From Planctomycetaceae bacterium (GTDB taxonomy: Bacteria > Planctomycetota > Planctomycetia > Planctomycetales > Planctomycetaceae): a DNA stretch of 64,000 bases. Position 1 is the first letter of the stretch, and each line of letters begins with the position of its first letter. The notes beneath the pieces were generated by a model, which worked only from the letters and a program-made list of their open reading frames with translations, searched no databases and was not told the DNA's origin. A program made the position numbers and the translations under genes. The stretch spans positions 44,968 through 108,967 of the forward strand of contig JAKFWA010000134.1 of the NCBI GenBank assembly GCA_021732995.1, written 5' to 3'. Shown here one piece after another: positions 46,104 through 54,881 of the stretch.

Positions 46104-48125
46104 ATGAGTCCTGAAGACAAGAACGCTCTCGACACCGCAGCTGCATTGAGCGCCGCGATCGACAGCATCGCTGCCAGCAATCCGGTGGTCGTGAGCACTT
46201 CATCTGCCACGAGCCCTGCCGTCCCGCCGCAACCAGTGGCTGCACCCGCGCCAGTTGCCGCCGCGACCGTCGCAGTGGCTCCAGCAGCAGCTGTTACTCA
46301 ACCGGTTGCAGCAGCGGAAACGCGAGCTCCGGTCGTTGCGAAGTCGAAACCCAAAACCGGCTTGGGACCGCGCTGGAGTTACATCCTCACGCGTGGCACC
46401 GTGGTCGCGTCGATCTGGGTGTTCTTCACGTATGCCTTCGATCCGCTGGTGCGTACGGGAGTCATCTGGGGCAGCCAGTCAGTTGTTCGAGCCAAGGTTG
46501 AGATTGATACCTTCGAAACCAAGTTCTTCCCGCCGGAGATCTATCTGGCGAAAGCCGCCGCCGCGAATCGCAACAAGCCCGGCACAAACCTGCTGGAGTT
46601 CAAAGAACTGCATGGCGACGTGGACGGCTTCGCGTTGCTGAAGGGTTCTTACATCATCGACAAGGCGACGCTCACGGGTGTCACTTGGGAAACGAAGCGT
46701 GCGGACGATGGTCTGTTGCCCGGTTATGAGCCCGAGCCAGTAGATCCGAATGCGATCGACTACGCAGCGGAACTCGAGAAGTTCGGCAAGGATTGGGCAA
46801 AGAGCATCCTTGATCGAGCGAAGCTGGAATACGACCCGCGCAGCCTCGAAACCGTGCGTCTGGCCGATGAACTTGAGGACAAGTGGAAGGATGAGTTCGA
46901 CAATCTCGAAGCCCGAGTGAAAGGCTTCGAAGCGAAGGTGAAGCAGATCAAGAGCACGGTGGACGGCGCCAAGAAGGGCGACACCGTCGCGAAGATTGAT
47001 TCCTACACCAAACTGGCCGCTGATGCCGCCAACATGCTGAAGGAACTCGATCAGTTCCGTCAGCAATTGGAAGAGTTGCCTCCGCGAGCGAAAGAAGATC
47101 TCGGAGACCTCAACGCGGCCCGTAAGCGAGACACCGAAGAGATCCGTCGCAAGGTCAACGATCTGATTCTGGACGGCGATAGTCTGTCGGAATTCCTGTT
47201 GGGACCCTCACTGCATCATCGCGTCAAGCAGACGCTGGCGTGGTTGCAATGGACGAATGGCCGCGTCGATGAGTTCGCTCATCCGCCCAAGCCGGAACGT
47301 TATCGCGGCGAAGACATCCTGTTCCCGCGTCAGTTCCCGTTGCCCAAGTACCTGGTGCGACTCGTTGATTTCCAGGGCCAAGGTCCGATCGACGGAGAGA
47401 TATTCAAACTGACCGGCTCGCTCACTAACGTGACGTCCGAGCCCACGCTGCTCGACAAACCAACGATCCTGTCGTTGTCAGGCGTCGGCGCTGAGGATGA
47501 GGTCAAGCTCAAAGCAGTGATTGATCGCCGCGGCGATGTGCCGTTGAACGAGCTCGATGCCAGCTACGTGCTGAACAAGCCCCTGCAGTTTGACATCGGC
47601 GACAAGGATTCATTCTCGATCAAGGTGAATGCCCAGGGCGCGAAGTGGCTCGCCAACGTGCGGACTGAGGGCAATGAACTGCGCGGGCAGTTGCTGTTAA
47701 TTCAGAAACCAGCTCAGTTTGAGCCGCAAATCAAAGACAATGCGGACGAACGACTTGTGCGCATGATTTCGTCATCGATCAGCGGCATCAACAAGATCGA
47801 AGCGGCAGTGCAACTCGGCGGCACTATCGACAAGCCCACCGTGAAGCTCAAGACGAACCTCGGCCCTGCGATCGCTCGCGGAGTGAAGGACGCCATCGGC
47901 AACGAACTGGCGAGCGAACAGGAAGCGTTGATCGCCAAGCTGGACGCAAAAGCCAACGAAAAAACGAGCCTGTTCATCAAGCAGTTCAACGGCCGCCACG
48001 GCGACATTCTGAACCAGCTCAACATCAACGAGAACACCGTGCGCAACCTCGTGCCGAAGACCGCGAACCTCGGCATCGAACCCGCCAAGTTCGAAGACGG
48101 CCTGAAGAAGATCTTCAAGAAGTAG
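46104..48125 (+). CDS. TIGR03545 family protein
   Basis: A 673-residue protein. The first 90 residues are Ala/Pro/Val-rich and probably disordered. A membrane helix (GTVVASIWVFFTYAFDPLV) follows, and then a large extracytoplasmic region with KGSYIIDKATLTGVTWETKR and long helices (about 215-360) plus a beta-rich C-terminus. The pattern is AsmA-like (barrel or lipid-transfer proteins of the envelope). TIGR03545 and TIGR03546 form a two-gene pair restricted to outer-membrane bacteria. The function is unknown, but the AsmA-like form hints at lipid or outer-membrane homeostasis. Confidence 0.82.
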   Translation: MSPEDKNALDTAAALSAAIDSIAASNPVVVSTSSATSPAVPPQPVAAPAPVAAATVAVAPAAAVTQPVAAAETRAPVVAKSKPKTGLGPRWSYILTRGTVVASIWVFFTYAFDPLVRTGVIWGSQSVVRAKVEIDTFETKFFPPEIYLAKAAAANRNKPGTNLLEFKELHGDVDGFALLKGSYIIDKATLTGVTWETKRADDGLLPGYEPEPVDPNAIDYAAELEKFGKDWAKSILDRAKLEYDPRSLETVRLADELEDKWKDEFDNLEARVKGFEAKVKQIKSTVDGAKKGDTVAKIDSYTKLAADAANMLKELDQFRQQLEELPPRAKEDLGDLNAARKRDTEEIRRKVNDLILDGDSLSEFLLGPSLHHRVKQTLAWLQWTNGRVDEFAHPPKPERYRGEDILFPRQFPLPKYLVRLVDFQGQGPIDGEIFKLTGSLTNVTSEPTLLDKPTILSLSGVGAEDEVKLKAVIDRRGDVPLNELDASYVLNKPLQFDIGDKDSFSIKVNAQGAKWLANVRTEGNELRGQLLLIQKPAQFEPQIKDNADERLVRMISSSISGINKIEAAVQLGGTIDKPTVKLKTNLGPAIARGVKDAIGNELASEQEALIAKLDAKANEKTSLFIKQFNGRHGDILNQLNINENTVRNLVPKTANLGIEPAKFEDGLKKIFKK

Positions 48126-48190
48126 GTTTCACGGCAGCGGTGAAACAGTAGGCGTATTGAGCCATGTCGCGCGGAGCGGCCAGCGTTCTG

Positions 48191-48718
48191 TTACGGCTCT
48201 TCGCTGTGGTATTCGATCAGGCTGTAGCAGGGAATCGGTGAAAGCCGCTGGCGCCCCTTCAGGAAGGCCAGCTCGATGGCAAAGACGCAGCCGACGACTT
48301 CCGCACCGCTGTTCTGAGCCAGCCGCGCACAAGCTTCAATTGTGCCGCCGGTCGCCAGCAGGTCATCGACCAGCAGGACGCGATCTCCCTGGCCGACGGC
48401 GTCTACGTGCATCTCGAGAGTGTCCGTGCCGTACTCCAGTTCGTAATGAAACGCGTGCGTATCGAACGGCAGCTTGCCGGGCTTCCGTACGGGAATGAAC
48501 CGGGCATTCAACTCCAGTGCCAATGGGGCGGCGAAGATGAACCCCCGCGCCTCAGCCGCCAGCACCGCATTGACGCCCGCGGCTCTGAACTGATCGGCCA
48601 TCCGGCGAATGCACTCGCGAAACGCTTCGGGAGAAGCCAGCAGCGGCGTGATGTCTCGAAACAGGATGCCCGGCTTCGGAAAATTGGGCACGTTGCGGAT
48701 GTATTTCGTCAGGTCCAT
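48191..48718 (-). CDS. apt: Adenine phosphoribosyltransferase
   Basis: A 175-residue enzyme joining adenine and PRPP to AMP in purine salvage. It has the PRPP-binding motif [13 protein letters not shown] at residues 114-126, [14 protein letters not shown] and a normal N-terminal [27 protein letters not shown] ribosome site precedes the ATG at 48718. Its divergent start marks the left border of the T3SS region. Confidence 0.96.
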   Translation of the reverse strand: MDLTKYIRNVPNFPKPGILFRDITPLLASPEAFRECIRRMADQFRAAGVNAVLAAEARGFIFAAPLALELNARFIPVRKPGKLPFDTHAFHYELEYGTDTLEMHVDAVGQGDRVLLVDDLLATGGTIEACARLAQNSGAEVVGCVFAIELAFLKGRQRLSPIPCYSLIEYHSEEP

Positions 48719-48872
48719 GCGATCCTCGCGAGTGGAGAAGTCGGAACGCGTCAGCGGTGCGAGCGACTCTCATTGTGAAACGCTTCGATGCGAATAGCGA
48801 CCGTCCGGACTGGCAATGTCGCGGGAAGAGGGGTCAACTGGTTTTGCTTCAGAAGGCGTGCTCCGATTCGTC

Positions 48873-48900
48873 CAAAATTTTCCGACGCCGAGTAAGATTC
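48873..48900 (+). promoter_or_regulatory. T3SS-linked promoter-like motif, site A
   Basis: An A/T-rich block followed by CCGA...GCCGAGTAAGATTC. It matches site B (54772-54799) at 22 of 28 positions and resembles site C (52438-52466). It lies 75 bp upstream of the ATG at 48975. The conserved parts are AAAA-TTT/TCT and GTAAGANTC, spaced 10-11 bp apart. It could be a promoter for a dedicated sigma factor or an activator site. Confidence 0.6.
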
Positions 48901-48974
48901 TGGCTCAGCCCAGCAAACACTCTTTGATTTATGGCTTTAGAGCGAACGCAAACATACAGGATGACGGGTGCATC

Positions 48975-51863
48975 ATGCCGAACAATGCAGTTGGAGTGGG
49001 TGGGCCGAGACAGGTTCCGTTGAACACCGACTTTCAGCACGAAAAGTTGGGGGTCTTCGGTCGCCGTAGCGTGCAAGTTGGCAACGCTGACCAGCCGCGG
49101 GTGAGCATGAATGAAAAGGCTCGCACCGACTTTCGATCGAAGGTGACTCGCTTCCTGGACTCGATCACGCCGGACGGTGTCCGAGCCAGCGGAAAGTTCC
49201 GTCGCGGGCTGGAAGATTTTAGTTTCAAGTTGGGCGGCACGTTCGGAGCCTTGCTGCGAGGCCCGGAACTCGGCATGGACCTGCCGGCGTTTGAACGAGG
49301 GCTGGCGCGGCTGCCGGAATCTTCGATGCCCGTCATTACACGAGGCCACAATTTCCCAGAGCTACTGAGCACTCGCGCTTCGATCGAGTTGAAGAAGTTA
49401 AGCGACGGGGAACTCGGGCTGCTTCGCGAACGAATCAATTCGGATGAAGTGACGCAGCTCAACGGACAACTGCCGGAAGACAGCAAAATCGTGTTAGGCC
49501 AAATGCGTGAGGCAGTGACTGCCGAAACGTCTCGACGGGCCCGACAAGCGGTCGACAACCCCGAGCGTACAGGCCTCGTGGGCAAGTTGAAGGAAGCCTA
49601 CGGCCTCTCGAACAGACCCACCGAGTTTCAGGCCAAGATCAATGAGACGCTCGGTCAAGCTCGCCAGATCCTGGAAACTGGCGGCTATCCTACCGACGAG
49701 ACGGCCCAATGGGGTTTGCTCAACGAGGCCTTCGGACAACTCAAAGAAGAGATCAACGGGCTCACTCAGGCATTCACGTCCGCTCAACTCAAGTCGCTCA
49801 TCGACGGCGAGTCCCCGATCGAAACGCCAGCGATGCTGCAGGACCTACCAGTCCGAGCGTTCGACATCACGGGCAACAAGGTTTTGCAAGAGGGTGCACG
49901 CCGCGCTGAGGATTATGAGCAGACCATCAACACCTGCATGCAGCGGTTGCTGGGAACCCCTTCCGAGCCAATGTCTGACGAGACGATGCGGTCGGTCGTC
50001 AACGATGTCAGCAAGCTGAGCACCTCGTTCTCTCAATGGCGCGAGCACGCCGAAAACTTCAACATTCGCCCCGGCGAAATGGTGGAGCGCGTCGTTGAAC
50101 TCAAGGCGCGTCTGGAAGGGCTGCTCAAGCCAGAGAATCTGAATCTCAATGCCTTGTCGGACGCCGAGTTGGCCTCGCTCTCGAAAGCCTGCACCGAACT
50201 CAGTGTCGATGCCCCGATGCAGACGATCTCGCAGACGGGTTCCGCGCGAATCACCGAATCCCGCGACCTCGTCAAGCAGCAACTGACTGAACTGGGCCAG
50301 AGTTATCGGGATGTCAACGTCCTCGGAACTGGCGCGACGACTCGCGAGTTGCACGACATCCTGGATGTGGGAGTCAACCTGAGCGCCGCGTTCGAGAAAC
50401 TCGTTAATGCCGAGCGACTGTTCGGCATTACGGACATGACGCCGGAACAAGTCACCGAGCTGCGATCGAACATCATCACCACAGTCGCCAACGAAATGCC
50501 GCGCGAGCAAGCAGTTGCACTGGTCAACGCGATGAACACCGATGAGTTGGGCCGAATTCGGGCTCTGCTGGCGCACACTGGCAACGAACTGCCGTTCCCG
50601 GAGATCGGCCGCGAATTGTCCGCCGCCGGCCGAGACGCGCAATTGCTCGACACCGCACTCCGTGCGCGGCTGACGCAAGAGGGAGTCCAGGTACCGCCTC
50701 CAGTGCGAGTCAACGCGGGCGTGGAACAGATGCCCAAAGCGATCCTCAATGTTCTGCGAGACCGGCACAACATCGTCGTGTCTCACGATGAGCAGACCCT
50801 GCGAGAGACCGCTCGCGTTACCTCCGGCAAGGCACCTGAGGCCATGCAGCGTGAGCTGGTTCTCGGTGCCTCACTGCAAGAGGACACGGCAATTAGGGAA
50901 CAGAAGTTGAATGGAGTCGGCTTGGGAGTCTCCGAACAACTGTATAAGGACTTCACGCGAGCGACTTACATCGCCAAGGGACAAGACGAGCCGTTCCTGG
51001 ATCGGCGGCAGTTGGGAGAACTCGGGAGAACCGTCCCTGGCGAGACGCCCGAAGAGGCCGCAAATCGCGAGCAGCTCAAGCAGGGGCTGGTCCTGTCCAG
51101 TCTGAATCAGCTCAAGCGTTTCTGCGGCGGCAATGACGAGTTCTTCCGATTCGTCTCGACCTACGTGCATCAGGGAGCTCTCGAACCGATCGTCAGAGGC
51201 GAGCTTCGCGGAACCCTCCCCCTCACTCTGCAAGACGGGACTCAGGGAGTGCCGATGGACGGAGCACGGAGCACGGTCTATGAGCTTTCGCACGAAAACG
51301 ACGGCTCGATCGTCGTGAATATCTCCTACGAGGCTAAAAACGTGACGATGGTGTCGGACATCGGAAATGGCGGTCTGCCAAAGTCGGTCATCCCCGAGGT
51401 CAGTTCGGTGAAGTACCACTTTGCGATGAAACTCACGCCGGACAAGCGGATGGAGATCCTCGAACCGCTGACTTTCGAGAACAATCTCGTCCAGGACGAA
51501 GGCGTGAACTTCCTGTCGCATCCGCAGTCGGCCAAGTTCCAGGAGGTGCATGAGTTCTCGAAGACGATCTTCGCCGAGGAGCTGTTCGAATTCCTCGGCG
51601 CAACGCACGAATATGCACAGTTGGAGAATCCGACCGTGGGCGATGCTCGCCGCGTCATCGACGACTTCGTGCGCGAACGCGTCAACTTCCCCGATGACCA
51701 CGACCATGTCCGCGGCGAACTGATCCAAGCCTTCGAGAACCTCGGCCTCGACGACAACGCGCCAGCGCCGCGAGACTTGTTCGACCCGGCTCAGGGACCG
51801 ATCCAGCAACTCATCCGCCACGATGTTCTTCCCAAGTTCCTCAACCAAGGCCGCGTGAACTAA
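48975..51863 (+). CDS. Large candidate T3SS-secreted effector, unknown family
   Basis: A 962-residue protein with no recognised domain, largely helical, with a variable Gly/Val/Asn-rich N-terminus (MPNNAVGVGGPRQVPLNTDF) that would suit a T3SS secretion signal. No signal peptide or membrane segment is seen. The C-terminal third has a more globular pattern, including FCGGNDEFFRFVSTYVHQGALEP and IVVNISYEAKNVTMVSDIGNGGLPKSVIPEVSSVKYHFAMKL. It is the first gene of the T3SS block, preceded by promoter-like site A and followed within 26 bp by a CesT-type chaperone, the usual arrangement for an effector and its chaperone. An open frame back to 48816 is rejected because site A lies inside it. A gatekeeper or structural role cannot be excluded. 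Confidence 0.6.
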   Translation: MPNNAVGVGGPRQVPLNTDFQHEKLGVFGRRSVQVGNADQPRVSMNEKARTDFRSKVTRFLDSITPDGVRASGKFRRGLEDFSFKLGGTFGALLRGPELGMDLPAFERGLARLPESSMPVITRGHNFPELLSTRASIELKKLSDGELGLLRERINSDEVTQLNGQLPEDSKIVLGQMREAVTAETSRRARQAVDNPERTGLVGKLKEAYGLSNRPTEFQAKINETLGQARQILETGGYPTDETAQWGLLNEAFGQLKEEINGLTQAFTSAQLKSLIDGESPIETPAMLQDLPVRAFDITGNKVLQEGARRAEDYEQTINTCMQRLLGTPSEPMSDETMRSVVNDVSKLSTSFSQWREHAENFNIRPGEMVERVVELKARLEGLLKPENLNLNALSDAELASLSKACTELSVDAPMQTISQTGSARITESRDLVKQQLTELGQSYRDVNVLGTGATTRELHDILDVGVNLSAAFEKLVNAERLFGITDMTPEQVTELRSNIITTVANEMPREQAVALVNAMNTDELGRIRALLAHTGNELPFPEIGRELSAAGRDAQLLDTALRARLTQEGVQVPPPVRVNAGVEQMPKAILNVLRDRHNIVVSHDEQTLRETARVTSGKAPEAMQRELVLGASLQEDTAIREQKLNGVGLGVSEQLYKDFTRATYIAKGQDEPFLDRRQLGELGRTVPGETPEEAANREQLKQGLVLSSLNQLKRFCGGNDEFFRFVSTYVHQGALEPIVRGELRGTLPLTLQDGTQGVPMDGARSTVYELSHENDGSIVVNISYEAKNVTMVSDIGNGGLPKSVIPEVSSVKYHFAMKLTPDKRMEILEPLTFENNLVQDEGVNFLSHPQSAKFQEVHEFSKTIFAEELFEFLGATHEYAQLENPTVGDARRVIDDFVRERVNFPDDHDHVRGELIQAFENLGLDDNAPAPRDLFDPAQGPIQQLIRHDVLPKFLNQGRVN

Positions 51864-51889
51864 TCGCTGTCCCTCCAATGGAGCCATTC

Positions 51890-52354
51890 ATGACACCCGA
51901 CAACCTGCTCGCCGATCTTGGCCAGCGCATGGGTTTGCCGAATCTAAAGTTCAACGAGCACGGCCTGTGCCGGCTCGCGTTCGATACCACGATCCTGATC
52001 GACGTCGAACGCGGCGATGATCCTCAGAGCGTACACCTCTACTCGGTGCTGGCCCCGATCCCGGCCGAGGGACGTGAGGCTCTCTTCGAACGACTGCTGA
52101 CCGCGAACCTGTTCGGCCACGAAACCGGCGGAGCGACCTTCGGCCTGGATCTGCTCAATAACGACATCGTCCTGAGCCGCACGCTGGACACCACACGTCT
52201 CGACGGCAACGACTTCGCCGCTCAAGTTGATGTGCTGGTCAACGCGGTCGAGAACTGGTCCAAGCAACTGGCTGCAGCTCCAGAATCGGCTGCATCCGAG
52301 GCTCCCACCTTCGCGCCTCCTGCTGACAACAGCCGTCACGCCATCCGCGTGTGA
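51890..52354 (+). CDS. CesT-type T3SS chaperone 1
   Basis: A 154-residue acidic protein with the class I chaperone pattern: short N-terminal helix (MTPDNLLADLGQRMGLPNL), beta strands (GLCRLAFDTTILIDVERGDDPQSVHLYSVLAPIP) and a C-terminal helix (FAAQVDVLVNAVENWSKQL). Such dimers keep an effector partly unfolded and target it to the T3SS ATPase. It lies 26 bp after the large protein gene, its likely client. The ATG at 51890 has GGAG 8-11 bp upstream; 51878 has none. Confidence 0.78.
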   Translation: MTPDNLLADLGQRMGLPNLKFNEHGLCRLAFDTTILIDVERGDDPQSVHLYSVLAPIPAEGREALFERLLTANLFGHETGGATFGLDLLNNDIVLSRTLDTTRLDGNDFAAQVDVLVNAVENWSKQLAAAPESAASEAPTFAPPADNSRHAIRV

Positions 52355-52437
52355 GACGCCGCCACCGAGAAAGACCCTGATTTACAGTAAAAACAGGTAA
52401 GAAGGCGACCTGCCGCGTGGTCTGGACGGGGCCGGGA

Positions 52438-52466
52438 AAAAAATCTCAAAGTTTGGTGTAAGACTC
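52438..52466 (+). promoter_or_regulatory. T3SS-linked promoter-like motif, site C
   Basis: AAAAAATCTC followed 10-11 bp later by GTAAGACTC, the same two blocks as sites A and B with one base more between them. It lies 67 bp upstream of the ATG of the chaperone gene at 52533. Confidence 0.55.
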
Positions 52467-52532
52467 GTCCCGCAGCTCGCCAATCACTTCTTGAATCGAA
52501 CGCACGGTTCTCAGCCTCACTAGGAGTTCACC

Positions 52533-53036
52533 ATGCCGAATGCCGAGATCGACCTGACTCGGATGGATTTCAACGGAATGGAAAAGATCCTCGAAGGGAT
52601 TTTCCAGGAAGGCTACACGATGCAGGACTTCGCTCAGCTGACCGACCAGGAGGTCGAGGCGGCTTATGCGATGGCCTGTCAGCTGATCAATCAGCAGCAG
52701 TGGCAGAAAGCGGAAAAGACCTTTGAGTTTCTGTGCCACATGAACCATTACGACGGCCGCTTCTGGCTGGGTCTGGGTTTGTGTCGCCAGCAGCGAAAAG
52801 AGTTTGAGGGAGCGGCCAAGGCCTACGCCGTCGCTGGCTTCCACGATATGGAGAACCCGATTCCCGCGTTGCGAGCAGCCGAATGCTTCCTGACGCTGGG
52901 CAAACTGGATGAGGCTGAAAGTGGCGTGACGGCGGCCCTGCACTGGGCTGGCCAGAAACCCCAATTCGCGGCAGTCAGATCACGAGCTGAATTGCTCAAG
53001 CAGGGCATTCAAGAACAGCGGAAAGCCAAATCATGA
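52533..53036 (+). CDS. SycD/LcrH-type translocator chaperone 1
   Basis: A 167-residue TPR protein of the class II T3SS chaperone family. It has a short N-terminal helix and then YAMACQLINQQQWQKAEKTFEFLCHMNHYDGRFWLGLGLCRQQRKEFEGAAKAYAVAGFHDMENPIPALRAAECFLTLGKLDEAESG with three TPRs from about residue 40 to 145, matching LcrH/SycD. It binds the two translocators and prevents their toxic membrane insertion. It overlaps the SctE gene by four bases (ATGA), so is made together with it. An AGGAG site precedes it. Confidence 0.9.
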   Translation: MPNAEIDLTRMDFNGMEKILEGIFQEGYTMQDFAQLTDQEVEAAYAMACQLINQQQWQKAEKTFEFLCHMNHYDGRFWLGLGLCRQQRKEFEGAAKAYAVAGFHDMENPIPALRAAECFLTLGKLDEAESGVTAALHWAGQKPQFAAVRSRAELLKQGIQEQRKAKS

Positions 53037-54208
53037 ATACGACCGGAATCAACTCGACGAATTCGTATAACGACATCAACTGGTCCGAAATCGGCAACAT
53101 TATCGGCGACTTCAACGCCGGTAAGACCGACGGAACTGCGGACGTCAGCGGCGTTCCCCACACCGGGGACGGCAGCCCGATTTCCTCGCTGCTGGGCCTG
53201 CCTCCAGCGGACATCTCGGCTGACACCTTGATGATGGTGATGCAGGAGCTCCGCACGAAGATGGACAACCTGCAGCTCTCCACCGCCTCGGAAAACGTGG
53301 CGGTCATCAAAGAGCAGAAGAAGTCTCAGGCTGATGAGCGGATCAACCAGATCAAAGACAAGTTCGACCAAATGAAGAAGGCCGAAAAATCGGGCCTGGC
53401 TGGCAAGATTTTCGGCTGGATTGCAGCGGTTGCGATGGTCATCGCCGGAGCCGCCTTGCTGATCGCCGGTGGTGCCGGTGCGGCCTTGCTCGTCGGCGGT
53501 ATCGCGATGCTGGCGGTCATGACGCTGCAGGAAACGGGCGGCATGGAAAAGATGATCAACGGCATGGCGAAAGGCCTGGAAGCGCTCGGCATGGATGCTC
53601 AAGCAGCTCAGATCATGGCGACCGTGATTACAGCCGTCATCATCGCTGGCGTCGCGATTGCCGGTGGAGCTGCCGCTGGTCCGGCAGTGGGCGTCGCGTT
53701 AGCCGCTCAGTTCGGAGCGTTGCTGTTCTCGCCGGACAACCTGACGAAGATGGGTGTTCCCGAAGACAAAGCCGGTTGGGTGGCAATGGGCATCGGCATC
53801 GGATTGGCCCTGACGGCTCTCGGAGTTGGCATCGGCAGTGCCGTGAAAGGCACCGTGGAAGCTGGTACCAAGCTCACGGAAATGGCGGCCAAGATCGCTC
53901 AGAACTTCTCGCAGAAGTCACTGGATATGATCAAGTTCGCAGCCTACATCGCCTTGGGTTTGCAGGGAGCTGCCACCGTCGGTTCCGGAGCGTCCAGCAT
54001 CACGGCGGGCGTCTACAACAAGCAGGCTTCGGACACGGAAGCCAAGACCAAGGAACTGGAAGCGCTCCTCGCGAAGCTGCAGCAGATGTTCCAGGATGAA
54101 TCCGAGCGGATCGAAGAGATTATGAAGCGGATTCAGGAAGGTGTCGGCATCGTCATGGACGTACTCGCCGGCTCCGATAAGGTCGCTCGCCAGATGGCGG
54201 CCGTTTGA
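53033..54208 (+). CDS. sctE: Large T3SS translocator SctE (YopB/IpaB-like)
   Basis: A 391-residue protein with a polar N-terminus (Asn/Ser/Thr-rich, residues 1-60), a helical region 60-120 and an extremely hydrophobic Gly/Ala/Ile-rich centre: about residues 126-165, 195-231 and 248-270, with a further weak segment near 296-320, followed by a C-terminal coiled coil (TKELEALLAKLQQMFQDESERIEEI). This is the architecture of the YopB/IpaB/SipB translocators, which insert in the host membrane to form the pore. It has no signal peptide, as expected of a T3SS substrate. It is coupled to the SycD-type chaperone upstream. Confidence 0.85.
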   Translation: MNTTGINSTNSYNDINWSEIGNIIGDFNAGKTDGTADVSGVPHTGDGSPISSLLGLPPADISADTLMMVMQELRTKMDNLQLSTASENVAVIKEQKKSQADERINQIKDKFDQMKKAEKSGLAGKIFGWIAAVAMVIAGAALLIAGGAGAALLVGGIAMLAVMTLQETGGMEKMINGMAKGLEALGMDAQAAQIMATVITAVIIAGVAIAGGAAAGPAVGVALAAQFGALLFSPDNLTKMGVPEDKAGWVAMGIGIGLALTALGVGIGSAVKGTVEAGTKLTEMAAKIAQNFSQKSLDMIKFAAYIALGLQGAATVGSGASSITAGVYNKQASDTEAKTKELEALLAKLQQMFQDESERIEEIMKRIQEGVGIVMDVLAGSDKVARQMAAV

Positions 54209-54234
54209 TCAAGTTGACCGATCCAATCGCTCAG

Positions 54235-54250
54235 CCCCTCGATCGAGGGG
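54235..54250. other. 16-bp palindrome between translocator and chaperone genes
   Basis: CCCCTCGATCGAGGGG is a perfect palindrome 26 bp after the sctE stop and before the second chaperone gene. It is followed by TTGGCTTATTT, so may be a partial terminator or mRNA-processing hairpin that sets the relative levels of SctE and chaperone 2. Confidence 0.5.
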
Positions 54251-54278
54251 TTGGCTTATTTGTAGCAAGGGACGAAAC

Positions 54279-54725
54279 ATGGCCGACGCAGATTTATCAC
54301 TCAGCACCAGCTCGCTGGCCGAGTCGATCGGAGTGGGCGAAAAAGAACTCGATGCGATCTACGCACTGGCTTATTCCGAGTTCGATCGAGGCCAGTTATC
54401 CGAAGCGGAAAAGACCTTCGGCACGCTGTGTCAGCTCGACCACACCGCCGAGCGGGCCTGGCTGGGGCTCGGGGCCGTGCGTGAGAAGCAGCAGAACTTC
54501 GGCGGAGCGATCCTGGCGTATTCGATGCTTCCGGCGATCGGCAGCGCGAATCCCGCCGGACCGCTGCGAGCTGCCGCTTGCTATCTGGCAATCAGCGAAC
54601 TGGACGCGGCGGCTGAGGCTCTCAGCAACGCGGTGGATCTGGCTGAAAACAGCCCGAACCCGGCTCAGGTCCTGGCTCGCGTAGAACTGCTCTCTGCCGC
54701 GATTCGCCAGCAGTTGGCGGGGTAG
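54279..54725 (+). CDS. SycD/LcrH-type translocator chaperone 2
   Basis: A 148-residue protein with the same TPR plan as the gene at 52533: YALAYSEFDRGQLSEAEKTFGTLCQLDHTAERAWLGLGAVREKQQNFGGAILAYSMLP, then AAACYLAISELDAAAEALSNAVDLAE. AAGGGA precedes the ATG at 54279. The longer open frame back to 54141 overlaps sctE and is rejected. As it lies between the two translocator genes, SctB (54882) may be its client. Two SycD-like paralogues in one locus suggest a division of labour between the two translocators. Confidence 0.87.
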   Translation: MADADLSLSTSSLAESIGVGEKELDAIYALAYSEFDRGQLSEAEKTFGTLCQLDHTAERAWLGLGAVREKQQNFGGAILAYSMLPAIGSANPAGPLRAAACYLAISELDAAAEALSNAVDLAENSPNPAQVLARVELLSAAIRQQLAG

Positions 54726-54770
54726 TCGGCCGGACTTCGTCCGGTTGGCGGACAGGATTGTCCGCCCTAC
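54722..54770. repeat. Dispersed hairpin repeat (copy 2)
   Basis: A variant of the element at 45984-46032, sharing the half CGGACAGGATTGTCCG and the terminal CCTAC, with a CGGACTTCGTCCG hairpin in its left half. It starts at the stop codon of the chaperone gene and ends just before promoter-like site B, so it may help to insulate the downstream transcription unit. Confidence 0.7.
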
Positions 54771-54771
54771 A

Positions 54772-54799
54772 AAAAAATCTCCGATTCCGAGTAAGAATC
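54772..54799 (+). promoter_or_regulatory. T3SS-linked promoter-like motif, site B
   Basis: A run of A followed by TCTCCGATTCCGAGTAAGAATC, 22 of 28 positions identical to site A. It lies 82 bp upstream of the sctB start and 1-2 bp after the dispersed repeat. The conserved spacing and similar distance to the start codon in three units make chance unlikely. Confidence 0.6.
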
Positions 54800-54881
54800 A
54801 GACGCCAGCCAGGCAATCAATCGAATGTGGATTCAACAGCTTCAACCATCCCAATCACATTCGCAGTAAAGAGATACGATC

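Noticed and set aside
48816..48974. Upstream extension of the large candidate effector to 48816
   Set aside because: The extension includes the promoter-like site A and has no conserved-looking protein sequence; the ATG at 48975 begins the stretch used here.
50871..51887. 338-residue minus-strand frame inside the large candidate effector gene
   Set aside because: It is an antisense shadow of a well-supported coding frame, without a ribosome site or family pattern.
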